Below are positions 15,119 through 22,461 of a DNA stretch of 64,000 bases, piece by piece (position 1 is the stretch's first letter; every line of letters begins with the position of its first letter). Source of the stretch: Deinococcus aquaedulcis (GTDB taxonomy: Bacteria > Deinococcota > Deinococci > Deinococcales > Deinococcaceae); NCBI RefSeq assembly GCF_019693445.1, contig NZ_JAHRBL010000016.1, forward strand, positions 17,023-81,022. The letters are read 5' to 3'. The notes below the pieces were generated by a model. The model ran no database searches and was not told the origin of the DNA. It saw only the letters and a list, made by a program, of their open reading frames with translations. Made by a program: the position numbers and the translations under genes.

Positions 15119-16291
15119 ATGGCCCGCGCCACTCGAACGCTCAACCCTCTGCACTTTGAAGACCTGGAGCCGCACCGTTTTGAAGATCTGGTGCGCCAAC
15201 TCGCTTATGATTTCCGGTCATGGGCCAGTATTGAGGCAACTGGCCGGGGCGGCGCAGATGACGGCATCGACATTCGGGCGTTCGAGCAGGGCCGCACGCC
15301 CCTGCCTGAGGAATCCGATGACGATGACCCGCCCCTTGTGAGTCCTGGGCGCCAGTGGATCATTCAGTGCAAGCGCGAGAAGTGCATTGGCCCCACGCAG
15401 GTCCGGCGCTACGTGGAGGAGAGCGTGCAGGGCCCGGATATGCCCTACGGCTTCATCCTCGCGGCCGCCTGTGACTTCAGCAAGAAAGCCTATGACGCCT
15501 TCCGCCTGGCCCTGATCGGGACAGGCGTGCAGGAGTTCCAGCTGTGGGGCAAGGCCGAGCTGGAAGACATGCTCTTCCAGCCCAAGAATGACCATCTGCT
15601 GTTCGCGTATTTTGGGATCAGCTTGCAAACACGCAAACGCACCAAGCAGAGTGAGTTGAAGTCCATGCTGGCACTGCGAAAACGGGTGGGTCGCGTGATC
15701 GGAGGGCCAACCAAACGCGTCAGAACAGAGGTGCTCCTGCGGATCGCTGATGATGATCGTTACCCTGACATTGCCGCTGTTCCAGACTTTGACGTCAATC
15801 CCCCTTGGGCCATTCATCAGGTGCAGTGTCTGAACATGCGTGACAACCTGGTCCTTGAACTGCGGCGTCACTTCGCCTATCTCGATTCAGAATCAGGTGA
15901 GTGGGACGCTCTTGATCACTCCTGGCCGACAAGGTCACATCGCACCCTGTATGGTCAGGACCGAACCTTCGACCCAACCTACGCCGCCTACCATGCCGCT
16001 TGGCAGCAGCGAGTTCCACAAGAGAATCAGGCGGAACTCGTGATCCTGACCATTCTTCCACTCAGTCGGGTGCTGGGCGTCGATGAAGAGGGAGATCTTG
16101 GGCACCCTCTGCCCATCTTGTATGTGGACGCCACGTCATCAGGGACGTTGCTTGATCCTTTGGAGGAGCGGCTGTATCTGGAACAGCGTCCGCTCCTCGG
16201 CCGGAATACTGAACACGAAGCCCTGCCTGAACAACGCATCCCCTTCTTCAAGGACTTCAAACTTGAAGAAGGGGAAACGCCAGACGCCTGA
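15119..16291 (+). CDS. Mrr-like restriction endonuclease-fold protein
   Basis: 390 aa. The N-terminal ~150 residues fit an Mrr-type PD-(D/E)xK nuclease: HRFEDLVRQLAYDF with E22, GRGGADDGIDI with the metal-binding D51, and IIQCKRE with Q83 and K85 of the QxK motif. The rest (about 160-390) has no recognised domain; it contains RVGRVIGGP, HSWPTRSHRTLYG and an acidic C-terminus. Mrr-like nucleases cut modified or foreign DNA. No methyltransferase or helicase is adjacent. It lies between the two arsenic operons and its stop directly abuts the stop of trxB (convergent). Codon use is less GC-rich than in the ars genes, consistent with acquisition. Confidence 0.8.
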   Translation: MARATRTLNPLHFEDLEPHRFEDLVRQLAYDFRSWASIEATGRGGADDGIDIRAFEQGRTPLPEESDDDDPPLVSPGRQWIIQCKREKCIGPTQVRRYVEESVQGPDMPYGFILAAACDFSKKAYDAFRLALIGTGVQEFQLWGKAELEDMLFQPKNDHLLFAYFGISLQTRKRTKQSELKSMLALRKRVGRVIGGPTKRVRTEVLLRIADDDRYPDIAAVPDFDVNPPWAIHQVQCLNMRDNLVLELRRHFAYLDSESGEWDALDHSWPTRSHRTLYGQDRTFDPTYAAYHAAWQQRVPQENQAELVILTILPLSRVLGVDEEGDLGHPLPILYVDATSSGTLLDPLEERLYLEQRPLLGRNTEHEALPEQRIPFFKDFKLEEGETPDA

Positions 16292-17251
16292 TCAGTCTGC
16301 GGCAGTTTCGGCTTCGACTTCCAGGGCGGCCAGGGCGCGCTCGGCGCTCATGGCGGCGCGTGTGCCCGCCCCGACGCTGGTGCCCAGTTGGCGGTAGATG
16401 TAATCACTCACGTCGCCGGCCGCAAACAGCATGGGCACGCTGGTGTAGATCTCGTCGGTCACGTCCACGTAGCCGTCGGGGCGCAGCTTCACGGTGTCCT
16501 TCACGAAGTCGGTGTTCGGCACATGACCGATGAAGATAAACACGCCGTCGGTGGCCATCTCGCTGACCTCGCCGGTCTTGAGGTTTTTCAGGCGCACGCC
16601 GGTTACGCTCTCCTCGCCTTCGATTTCCTCGACCGCCGTGTCCCAGATGAACTTCATCTTGGGATTGGAAAACGCCCGGGCCTGGGCCACCTTGTTGGCG
16701 CGCAGGGTATCGCGGCGGTGAATCAGGGTCACCTCGTCAGCAAACTTGGTCAGGAACAGGCCCTCTTCCACGGCGGCGTCGCCGCCGCCCACCACGACCA
16801 CCTTCTTGCCCCGGTAAAAGAAACCGTCGCAGGTGGCGCAGGTGCTGACGCCCTTGCCCCAGAAGTGCTCCTCGCCGGGCACGTTCAGGCGCTTGGGGTT
16901 GGCCCCGGTGGCCAGAATCACGGCCTTGGCGCGGTAGGTGCCGCCGTACCCCGTCACCGTGAAGGGATACTCGTGGTCGTGCTCGTCGCGCACGATGGCC
17001 TGCACCTCGTCCATTTCGATCACGCCGCCGAATTTCTCGGCCTGCTGCTGCATGCGGCCCGCCAGTTCCATGCCGCTGATGGGCTCGGGGAAACCGGGGT
17101 AGTTCTCGACTTCTTCTGTCTGAGCAATCTGGCCGCCGGGCAGGCCCTTTTCCAGAATCAGGGTCTTCAGGCTGGCGCGGCCGGTGTAAATCGCAGCGGT
17201 CAGGCCGGCGGGGCCGCCGCCGACGATCACCACGTCGTAGTGCTGGGTCAT
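16292..17251 (-). CDS. trxB: Thioredoxin reductase
   Basis: 319 aa, normal length. FAD-binding [13 protein letters not shown] (8-20), the redox pair CATC (C138, C141), the NADPH-binding [12 protein letters not shown] (153-164) and the terminal FAD motif LFAAGDV are all present. It reduces thioredoxin with NADPH. The ATG at 17251 overlaps the phosphoesterase stop (ATGA), and AAAGGA precedes it. It is the last gene of the ars operon, where both ArsC proteins have the cysteine relay of thioredoxin-dependent arsenate reductases, so it probably supplies their reducing power. It may also be the general thioredoxin reductase of the cell. Confidence 0.95.
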   Translation of the reverse strand: MTQHYDVVIVGGGPAGLTAAIYTGRASLKTLILEKGLPGGQIAQTEEVENYPGFPEPISGMELAGRMQQQAEKFGGVIEMDEVQAIVRDEHDHEYPFTVTGYGGTYRAKAVILATGANPKRLNVPGEEHFWGKGVSTCATCDGFFYRGKKVVVVGGGDAAVEEGLFLTKFADEVTLIHRRDTLRANKVAQARAFSNPKMKFIWDTAVEEIEGEESVTGVRLKNLKTGEVSEMATDGVFIFIGHVPNTDFVKDTVKLRPDGYVDVTDEIYTSVPMLFAAGDVSDYIYRQLGTSVGAGTRAAMSAERALAALEVEAETAAD

Positions 17252-17967
17252 TTTGAGTCCTTTCCAGTCCGGAGCTGCGTGGCTTCTTTTGTGCCGTGAT
17301 AGGCGTGTTGGTCGGCCCATTGAGCCGCCGCCTCAATGTTGTAGGGCACACGCCGGAAGGTGACGTTCCATGCGCCCCCTTCACCCTCCAGCAGCACCCA
17401 GCGGGCGAGGGGCGAGCCGTCTTTCTGCCGGGAGACCGCACCCGCGTTCACCACGGTCAAGGCACCTATCTGGCGAAGGTGTTCCAGGTGGGAGTGGCCC
17501 ACGATGACGACACGGGCGTTCCCGGGGTTGCTCAGCCGTTCCTGCACCAAGTCGTCATGTGCCCAGGCGTTGCCATCGCGCAGCAGGTAGGTCCAGGCGG
17601 AGTCTGGGGTCCCGTGGGCGGCCAGGACTTGACCGTCGGCCAAGGAGACGGAGGTGGGCAGGCCAGCCACGTACGCTCCAGCACCCTCGGGGAGCTGCTC
17701 ATGGAGCCAGGCCAGCATCTCGCGCTTTTCGGTGGTCTCGGTGAGCGGCTGCCCCAGGCGCTCATCGGTATTCCCCCGCACTTCCAGGACGCCGTACTCG
17801 GCTTTGAGCTGTTGTTGAAGCTGCCACGCCCCAGCGGGGTCGGCACCACCAAAGAGCTGGTCCCCCAGATTGACCCAGGCGTCCGGTTGGTGGGCCTTGA
17901 TGTCTTCAACGACCGCCTCCAGAGCGAAACGGTTGCCATGTACGTCTCCATAGACCGCAATCTTCAT
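17248..17967 (-). CDS. Calcineurin-like metallophosphoesterase
   Basis: 239 aa. Metal-binding motifs of the YfcE/MJ0936-type phosphoesterases are visible: AVYGDVHGN (6-14), NLGDQLFGG (33-41), EVRGNTDE (62-69), LAAHGTP (115-121) and IVGHSHLEH (156-164). It would hydrolyse a phosphomono- or diester. It overlaps the upstream arsC by 4 nt (ATGA) and trxB downstream likewise, so it is an integral member of the ars operon. Its role in arsenic resistance is unknown; release of arsenate or phosphate from an ester is one idea. Confidence 0.88.
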   Translation of the reverse strand: MKIAVYGDVHGNRFALEAVVEDIKAHQPDAWVNLGDQLFGGADPAGAWQLQQQLKAEYGVLEVRGNTDERLGQPLTETTEKREMLAWLHEQLPEGAGAYVAGLPTSVSLADGQVLAAHGTPDSAWTYLLRDGNAWAHDDLVQERLSNPGNARVVIVGHSHLEHLRQIGALTVVNAGAVSRQKDGSPLARWVLLEGEGGAWNVTFRRVPYNIEAAAQWADQHAYHGTKEATQLRTGKDSK

Positions 17968-18395
17968 GCGCGCTCCGCGACCCAGGCCTGCACGCGGGCG
18001 TCAATCTCATCCCGCACGCGGCGGAACACCTGCAGGCGCTCGTCTTCAGTACCTGTGGCCGCAGCTGGATCATCGAACGACCACGACAATCGGTAGGTCG
18101 CATTCGGGAAGCTGGGGCAATTTGCTTCTGCACGGTCACAGACGGTGATCACGTAGGTGAAGTGCTCCGCGATCAAGGGCCGCACACCCTTGGCCTGGAG
18201 GTGCTCCGTTGGGAAGCCCTGCTCTTTGAGGACCTGCACCGTGAGGGGATTCACCTCACCTGGTTCCAGGCCAGCAGAGGTGACCTGAAATCTGTCCCCC
18301 CCGTGGTGTTCAAGCAGCACCTGGGCCATCTGGGACCGGGCGGTGTTGCCGGTGCAGAGGAAGAGCACACGGATGGGGCGGGGAGCGTCGGTCAT
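17964..18395 (-). CDS. arsC: Thioredoxin-type arsenate reductase (second copy of operon)
   Basis: 143 aa. Low-molecular-weight phosphatase fold with the P-loop LCTGNTARS (C14 to R20) and two further cysteines C86 and C93 seven residues apart (VCDRAEANC), the spacing of the three-cysteine relay in the Staphylococcus pI258 ArsC class. The enzyme reduces As(V) to As(III). The start overlaps the aquaporin stop and the end overlaps the phosphoesterase start. It differs clearly from the other ArsC in this operon (CTGNTARS against CTHNSARS), so the two are not a recent duplication. Confidence 0.9.
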   Translation of the reverse strand: MTDAPRPIRVLFLCTGNTARSQMAQVLLEHHGGDRFQVTSAGLEPGEVNPLTVQVLKEQGFPTEHLQAKGVRPLIAEHFTYVITVCDRAEANCPSFPNATYRLSWSFDDPAAATGTEDERLQVFRRVRDEIDARVQAWVAERA

Positions 18396-19078
18396 GCAGT
18401 TTCTCCTTCAGGAACAAATTCCTGGGCCCTGCGGGGCTGGGTTTCGACTGGTTCAGTGGGGGCCAGGAGGTGGTTGGCCGCGACCGCAAGCGCCGCACCA
18501 AGCAAAGGGGCAACCCAGTACAGCCAGTGGGCCGTCCAGATGCCGCTGGCCAAGGCCGGACCAAAGGAGCGGGCCGGGTTCATGCTTGCGCCCGTGATGG
18601 GGCCGCCCATGGCGGCTTCCAGGGCCACCACACCGCCCACAACCCAAGGCAATCCCGACCGCAGGGCGACCAGGAGGAGGAAGAAGGTCAGGATCAGTTC
18701 CAGAACGAACGCCTGCATAACGCTGCCAGCCGGCACGGTGACGCCCAGATTGCCCTTCATGCCGAACAGAGCGAGCAGGACAAAGGCCGCCAGAGTCGCC
18801 CCGATCAACTGAGCGGCCACGTAGGGCACCACACGCGCCTTCGGGAACTTTCCAGCCAGCGTCAGCGCAAACGTAGCGGCTGGGTTGATGTGTGCGCCGC
18901 TGATGGGGGCGAGGGCGGCAATGACGGCCGTCACCGTGAGACCGAAGACCACCGCGACCCCGAGGTGCCCGAGAGCCCCCGTCTGTGCCTGAACAACTGC
19001 CGCACCAGGCCCGAAGAACACCAGGGCAAAGGTGCCTATGCCTTCAGCGGTGACGGCGCGAGACAGGGGCACCGTCAT
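18392..19078 (-). CDS. Aquaglyceroporin (AqpS-like) of the ars operon
   Basis: 228 aa, six membrane helices and two NPA half-helix motifs (GAHINPAAT and GASMNPARS). The start is ATG at 19078, one base after the stop of the upstream arsC. In Sinorhizobium meliloti an ars operon uses the aquaglyceroporin AqpS to let arsenite, made inside by ArsC, leave down its gradient. The same logic is likely here because no Acr3 or ArsB pump is in the operon. It could also conduct glycerol or water. Confidence 0.9.
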   Translation of the reverse strand: MTVPLSRAVTAEGIGTFALVFFGPGAAVVQAQTGALGHLGVAVVFGLTVTAVIAALAPISGAHINPAATFALTLAGKFPKARVVPYVAAQLIGATLAAFVLLALFGMKGNLGVTVPAGSVMQAFVLELILTFFLLLVALRSGLPWVVGGVVALEAAMGGPITGASMNPARSFGPALASGIWTAHWLYWVAPLLGAALAVAANHLLAPTEPVETQPRRAQEFVPEGETA

Positions 19079-19079
19079 C

Positions 19080-19541
19080 TCAGGCCACCGTGACGGCAGG
19101 ACTGTCTTCGTAGGTGGGGGGCGCGTCCTCGCCATCTTTCAGCGCCTGCACGAAGGCATCGAACTGGACTTTAAGCTGGTCGCGTACGGTGCGCCAGCGG
19201 TCCAGGCTGCCGCCACTGGGGTCCGTGAACGGGTAGTGACGCCGGTTGGTTTTGCCGGGGTACACCGGGCACGCTTCAGCGGCACTGTCACAAACGGTGA
19301 CGACGTAGTCGAAGTTCTGTGCGTCAGGCACATCCCAGAGGGTCTTGCTGATATGGGTCGACAGGTCAATGCCCAGTTCGGCCATCACGGTTTTAGCGTC
19401 ATCTTTGACCCGCGTGGCTTCGGTTCCGGCGGAATGCACCTCCAGGTCCACGCCCAGGCGCTGGGCCGCGTTACGGGTGAGGGCTTCGGCCATTTGGGAG
19501 CGGGCGGAATTGTGGGTGCAGAGAATCAGGACACGGGGCAC
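19080..19541 (-). CDS. arsC: Thioredoxin-type arsenate reductase (first copy of operon)
   Basis: 153 aa. P-loop LCTHNSARS (C8 to R14), then VCDSAAEAC with C84 and C91 seven apart, and YPFTDPSGG as the acid loop. This is the three-cysteine pattern of thioredoxin-coupled ArsC. It converts arsenate to arsenite. The start is GTG at 19541, nine bases after the arsR stop at 19551, and the stop is one base before the aquaporin ATG. Confidence 0.92.
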   Translation of the reverse strand: MPRVLILCTHNSARSQMAEALTRNAAQRLGVDLEVHSAGTEATRVKDDAKTVMAELGIDLSTHISKTLWDVPDAQNFDYVVTVCDSAAEACPVYPGKTNRRHYPFTDPSGGSLDRWRTVRDQLKVQFDAFVQALKDGEDAPPTYEDSPAVTVA

Positions 19542-19550
19542 CCGGCCACG

Positions 19551-19871
19551 TTAACACACCGATTTCGGTTGATGTGTCAAGCCGACGTGATCTGGGAAGA
19601 GATCCACGAGCAGGTGACCACCAATGCGGAACAGGGGTTCGCGGCGCAGCGTGTAGTACGTATTCTTTCCGCGCTGTTCTGCCGTCACGAGGCCCGCTTC
19701 TTTGAGGATGCCCAGGTGGTAAGAGACTTTGGATTGAGGTAAGCCTAGCAGGGCTTCGAGGTCGCAAACACAGTGTTCGCCCTGAGCCAGATGACGCACC
19801 AGGTCGTATCGGGTGTCTTGTGCAAGCGCCTTAAGCTGGTCAAGCACCGGAGGCGCAGTCAGAGTGGTCAC
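19551..19871 (-). CDS. arsR: ArsR-family repressor heading the ars operon
   Basis: 106 aa. ArsR winged helix: LKALAQDTRYDLVRHLAQGEHCVCDLE, in which the CVCD motif (about residues 34-37) is the classic As(III) site at the start of the DNA-binding helix. It is followed by LPQSKVSYHLGILKEAGLV and KNTYYTL. The start is GTG at 19871 with a TAGAAT -10 six nt upstream. The gene's upstream DNA is cut by an IS1182-type element whose end lies about at the -35 position. Confidence 0.92.
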   Translation of the reverse strand: MTTLTAPPVLDQLKALAQDTRYDLVRHLAQGEHCVCDLEALLGLPQSKVSYHLGILKEAGLVTAEQRGKNTYYTLRREPLFRIGGHLLVDLFPDHVGLTHQPKSVC

Positions 19872-19877
19872 CCATCT

Positions 19878-19883
19878 ATTCTA
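19878..19883 (-). promoter_or_regulatory. -10 box of the ars operon; -35 at the IS junction
   Basis: TAGAAT ends 6 nt before the GTG at 19871. A 17-nt spacer puts the -35 at 19901-19906 (ACACCC on the minus strand), a poor hexamer that coincides with the apparent left end of the insertion sequence. The original -35 may have been lost. Confidence 0.5.
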
Positions 19884-19905
19884 TTCAGTGATGTGCCGTT
19901 GGGTG

Positions 19906-21582
19906 TGAGTCTGACAGATGGTGGGGCACACTCAATCATGCTGCGTCCAACCAATTCCCTCTCCCTTCCCGAAGACACGGCACGCATCGCCCACATGGCC
20001 TTTCCTCAGGGCAACCTGTATCTCAGCCTTCGAGACGAGTTTGGCGAACTCTTCGATGATGGTGCCTTCCAGGACTTGTTTTCGAGACGGGGTCGGCCCG
20101 CGTTGCCGCCGTGGCGCCTGGCCCTCATCACTGTGGTGCAATTTCTGGAAGGTGTGACCGACCGGCAGGCTGCCGATCAGGTGCGGGCTCGCATCGACCT
20201 GAAGTATCTCCTGGGCCTGCCCCTAGACGATCCTGGCTTTCACTTCAGCGTGCTGAGCGAGTTTCGGTCCAGGCTCATTGCCGGAAGCGCTGAAGGGCAG
20301 TTGCTGGATGGTCTCCTGAGCAAGTTTCGAGACCGGGGTCTGATCAAGAGGCGTGGCCGGCAACGGACAGACTCAACCCATGTCCTGGCCCGCGTCCGGT
20401 CCCTGACTCGCCTGGAATCGGTGGGGGAAACGTTGAGGGCTGCGCTAAACGCGATTGCGACCATCCAACCAACGTGGTTGGCCTGGTGCCCACCGGAGTG
20501 GTTTTCAAGGTACGGCGAACGGCTGGAGAGTGCACGGCTGCCGAAAGGCCAGGAAGAGGGCCACGCGTATGCCTGTCAAATTGGCCAGGATGGCTTTGCA
20601 CTCCTGACTCAGATCGACGGCACAGCCCACGTGCAGCTCGGCGACTTGCCAGCCGTGCAGACCTTACGGCGGATGTGGGCCCTGCAGTTCACGCAGGTGG
20701 ACGGAGACGTGCGGTGGCAGGACGGGATGGTGACCAATGCGCGTGAGCGGTTCAACTCACCCTATGACCCGGAAGCGGGGTACGGGGCGAGAGGGGGCCT
20801 CAAGTGGTCGGGCTATAAGGTGCATTTCACCGAAAGCTGCGAGGAGGACACGCCTCATGTCATGACTGCTGTGCGCACCACGGAAGCCGCCCTCACGGAC
20901 TATCAGGTGATCGACGACATCCATCAGTCATTGGCAGAACGCCAGCTGCTCCCAGAGGAACATTTGCTGGATGGCGGCTACATCAGTGGCGATCTGGTGG
21001 TTCGGGCGAAAGAGCACCATGGGGTCCGGGTGATTGGGCCAGCACGGCAGAACGCCAGCTGGCAGGCACGGTCAGGAGGCTACGATGTGACGGCGTTTCA
21101 GATTGACTGGGCCAAGGAGCGAACCGTGTGTCCACAGGGACACACCTCGTACTATTGGAAAAACCTGCGGGAAAAGCGCGGGTATGACCTGATTGAAGTG
21201 CGATTTCGAGAACGGGACTGTCAGAAGTGTCCGGTCAAAGCGCGCTGCACCAGAGTGAAATCGGCTGGGCGGAAACTGTCGTTACGGGGGCAGGCGCAGC
21301 ATGAGGCGATTCAGGAAGGCCGGGCATTGGAGACCAGCGTCCAGTGGGGCAAGGTCTATACACGCCGTGCCGGCATTGAGGGGACACACTCATTGGGCGT
21401 GCGGACCATGGGTTTGCGCCGGTCAAGGTATCGGGGACAAGCGAAAACCCATGTGCAACATGTGGCGACTGCGGCGGCAATCAACCTCATGCGTGTCGCA
21501 GCCTGGCTTGAGCATGTCCCCCGGCGAGGCACTCGCATATCACGCTTTGCTGCTCTGAAACCCCAATAAACCGACAGAATCA
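19906..21582. mobile_element. IS1182-family insertion sequence
   Basis: About 1.68 kb with one transposase gene and imperfect terminal repeats. The left end, from 19906 inward, starts TGAGTCTGACAG. The right end read inward from 21582 starts TGATTCTGTCGG (9 of 12 identical), and both continue to a GGGG about 20 nt in. No target duplication was recognised, so the exact ends are good to a few bases. The frame is intact, so the element may be active. Confidence 0.75.
19938..21569 (+). CDS. IS1182-family DDE transposase
   Basis: 543 aa from the ATG at 19938. The N-terminal DUF772-type region (FSRRGRPALPPWRLALITVVQFLEGVTDRQAADQV, with LGLPLDDPGFHFSVLSEFR) and the DDE core (RTDSTHVLA for the first D, LLDGGYISGD for the second D, and the C-terminal RRAGIEGTHS for the E) are intact. 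A Cys cluster (CQKCPVKARC) sits between them, as usual in this family. Upstream in-frame sequence to 19773 belongs to the flanking DNA, and the ATG lies just inside the left terminal repeat. Confidence 0.93.
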   Translation: MLRPTNSLSLPEDTARIAHMAFPQGNLYLSLRDEFGELFDDGAFQDLFSRRGRPALPPWRLALITVVQFLEGVTDRQAADQVRARIDLKYLLGLPLDDPGFHFSVLSEFRSRLIAGSAEGQLLDGLLSKFRDRGLIKRRGRQRTDSTHVLARVRSLTRLESVGETLRAALNAIATIQPTWLAWCPPEWFSRYGERLESARLPKGQEEGHAYACQIGQDGFALLTQIDGTAHVQLGDLPAVQTLRRMWALQFTQVDGDVRWQDGMVTNARERFNSPYDPEAGYGARGGLKWSGYKVHFTESCEEDTPHVMTAVRTTEAALTDYQVIDDIHQSLAERQLLPEEHLLDGGYISGDLVVRAKEHHGVRVIGPARQNASWQARSGGYDVTAFQIDWAKERTVCPQGHTSYYWKNLREKRGYDLIEVRFRERDCQKCPVKARCTRVKSAGRKLSLRGQAQHEAIQEGRALETSVQWGKVYTRRAGIEGTHSLGVRTMGLRRSRYRGQAKTHVQHVATAAAINLMRVAAWLEHVPRRGTRISRFAALKPQ

Positions 21583-21634
21583 ACTGGTTCGCTGTGAGGC
21601 CCTCCCCGCCTGAAAGGCCAGTCACGCGTCGCGG

Positions 21635-21664
21635 GCACCGGACGGCCAGGAAACCGTCCGGTGC
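21635..21664 (-). terminator. Terminator of the DtxR/MntR-type gene
   Basis: An 11-bp perfect hairpin (21635-21645 with 21654-21664), 31 nt past the stop codon at 21696 reading minus. No long T-tract. Confidence 0.6.
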
Positions 21665-21695
21665 TTCGTGGTGCGGGCACGCTGCTTCTCAGCCG

Positions 21696-22361
21696 TTATG
21701 TCAGGGTGACACCAATGCGGCGGGCCACGGTTTCAGCCAGGACCACGGGCTGGCCTGCGCCCTCTGCCTGAACGGTCAGGGTGCCCAGGCCTGGACAGCG
21801 TGCCCGCACCGTGACCCTGACGCCTGGCCTCAGGGCGTGGACTTGAAGGGCCTGCGCCGCCTGAGGCTGATGGGGAAGCTGAATGATGCGGGCCAGGGTG
21901 GCCAGGGGCACGTCCGTGAGGCGAAGTCCAGACCCGGTCGCTGGGTGGCCGTCACTGCCCGGGATGGCGTCACCGTGCGGATCAATGACGGGATGGCCCA
22001 GCCACGCGGTCACCCGCGCTTCAAGCCCCTCACTCATCACGTGCTCCAGGCGCTCGGCCTCCTCATGCACGTCGCTCATGGGGTAGCCCAGGGCTTCATG
22101 CAGGTACAGTTCCAGCAGGGTGTGGCGCCGCAACACGTTCAGGGCGGCGCGCACGCCTGCGGGCGTGAGGTGCGCGCCGCGGTAGGGCACGTGCCGGACC
22201 AGGCCCCGCTCGGTGAGGCGGCGCAGCATGGCGGTCACGCTGGCCGGGTTGACGCCGTGCGCGTCGGCCAGGGCCTGGGTGGAGACGCGCCCGCCCTGCC
22301 CGAGCAGGTACATCTGTTTGAGATAGTCCTCCACGGACGGGGAGAAGGTGTGCCCGGGCAT
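21696..22361 (-). CDS. DtxR/MntR-family metal-dependent repressor
   Basis: 221 aa. An N-terminal winged HTH (SVEDYLKQMYLLGQGGRVSTQALADAHGVNPASVTAMLRRLTERGLV), then the dimer/metal domain with HTLLELYLHEALGYP, HEEAERLEHVMSE and GHPVIDPHGDAIP, and a C-terminal FeoA/SH3-like domain from about 150. His and Glu residues in the middle domain are the metal ligands of this family. It senses Mn(II) or Fe(II) and represses uptake or storage genes. It is divergent from the multicopper oxidase-ZIP operon, with a palindromic operator between them. The start has a CATACT -10 (rc of 22368-22373) six nt upstream. Confidence 0.92.
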   Translation of the reverse strand: MPGHTFSPSVEDYLKQMYLLGQGGRVSTQALADAHGVNPASVTAMLRRLTERGLVRHVPYRGAHLTPAGVRAALNVLRRHTLLELYLHEALGYPMSDVHEEAERLEHVMSEGLEARVTAWLGHPVIDPHGDAIPGSDGHPATGSGLRLTDVPLATLARIIQLPHQPQAAQALQVHALRPGVRVTVRARCPGLGTLTVQAEGAGQPVVLAETVARRIGVTLT

Positions 22362-22367
22362 GCGAAA

Positions 22368-22373
22368 AGTATG
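22368..22373 (-). promoter_or_regulatory. -10 box for the DtxR/MntR gene
   Basis: CATACT, 6 nt before the ATG at 22361: leaderless layout. The DtxR-type operator at 22392-22405 then covers its -35 region, so autoregulation is likely. Confidence 0.45.
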
Positions 22374-22380
22374 GCACGCC

Positions 22381-22409
22381 TTGACAATATTTTAGGCAAG
22401 ACTAATACT
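22381..22409 (+). promoter_or_regulatory. Promoter with embedded DtxR-type operator for the oxidase-ZIP operon
   Basis: TTGACA (22381-22386), a 17-nt spacer and AATACT (22404-22409). The spacer holds TTAGGCAAGACTAA at 22392-22405, an inverted repeat TTAG-N6-CTAA like DtxR/MntR boxes. The neighbouring regulator binding here would block the promoter when metal is plentiful. Confidence 0.7.
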
Positions 22410-22412
22410 CAA

Positions 22413-22427
22413 TTATGTTGAACATAA
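22413..22427. repeat. Perfect 15-bp palindrome downstream of the oxidase promoter
   Basis: TTATGTTGAACATAA has 7-bp arms and one central base. It lies just after the -10, around +4 to +18, and looks like a repressor site distinct from the DtxR box. Its outer hexamers TTATGT and ACATAA equal those of the Deinococcus radiation/desiccation response motif, but the spacing is 2 nt shorter. Confidence 0.55.
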
Positions 22428-22461
22428 AATTCAGATTGGTCGGTCATCCAGCGGTGACGCG

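Noticed and set aside
19558..19569. ACCGA-TT-TCGGT palindrome as an ars operator
   Set aside because: It lies inside the 3' coding end of arsR, far from the promoter, and more likely reflects codon sequence or an mRNA hairpin.
22413..22427. Radiation/desiccation response motif (DdrO site)
   Set aside because: The canonical site is 17 bp; this palindrome is 15 bp with the half-sites 2 nt closer, so I list it only as similar.
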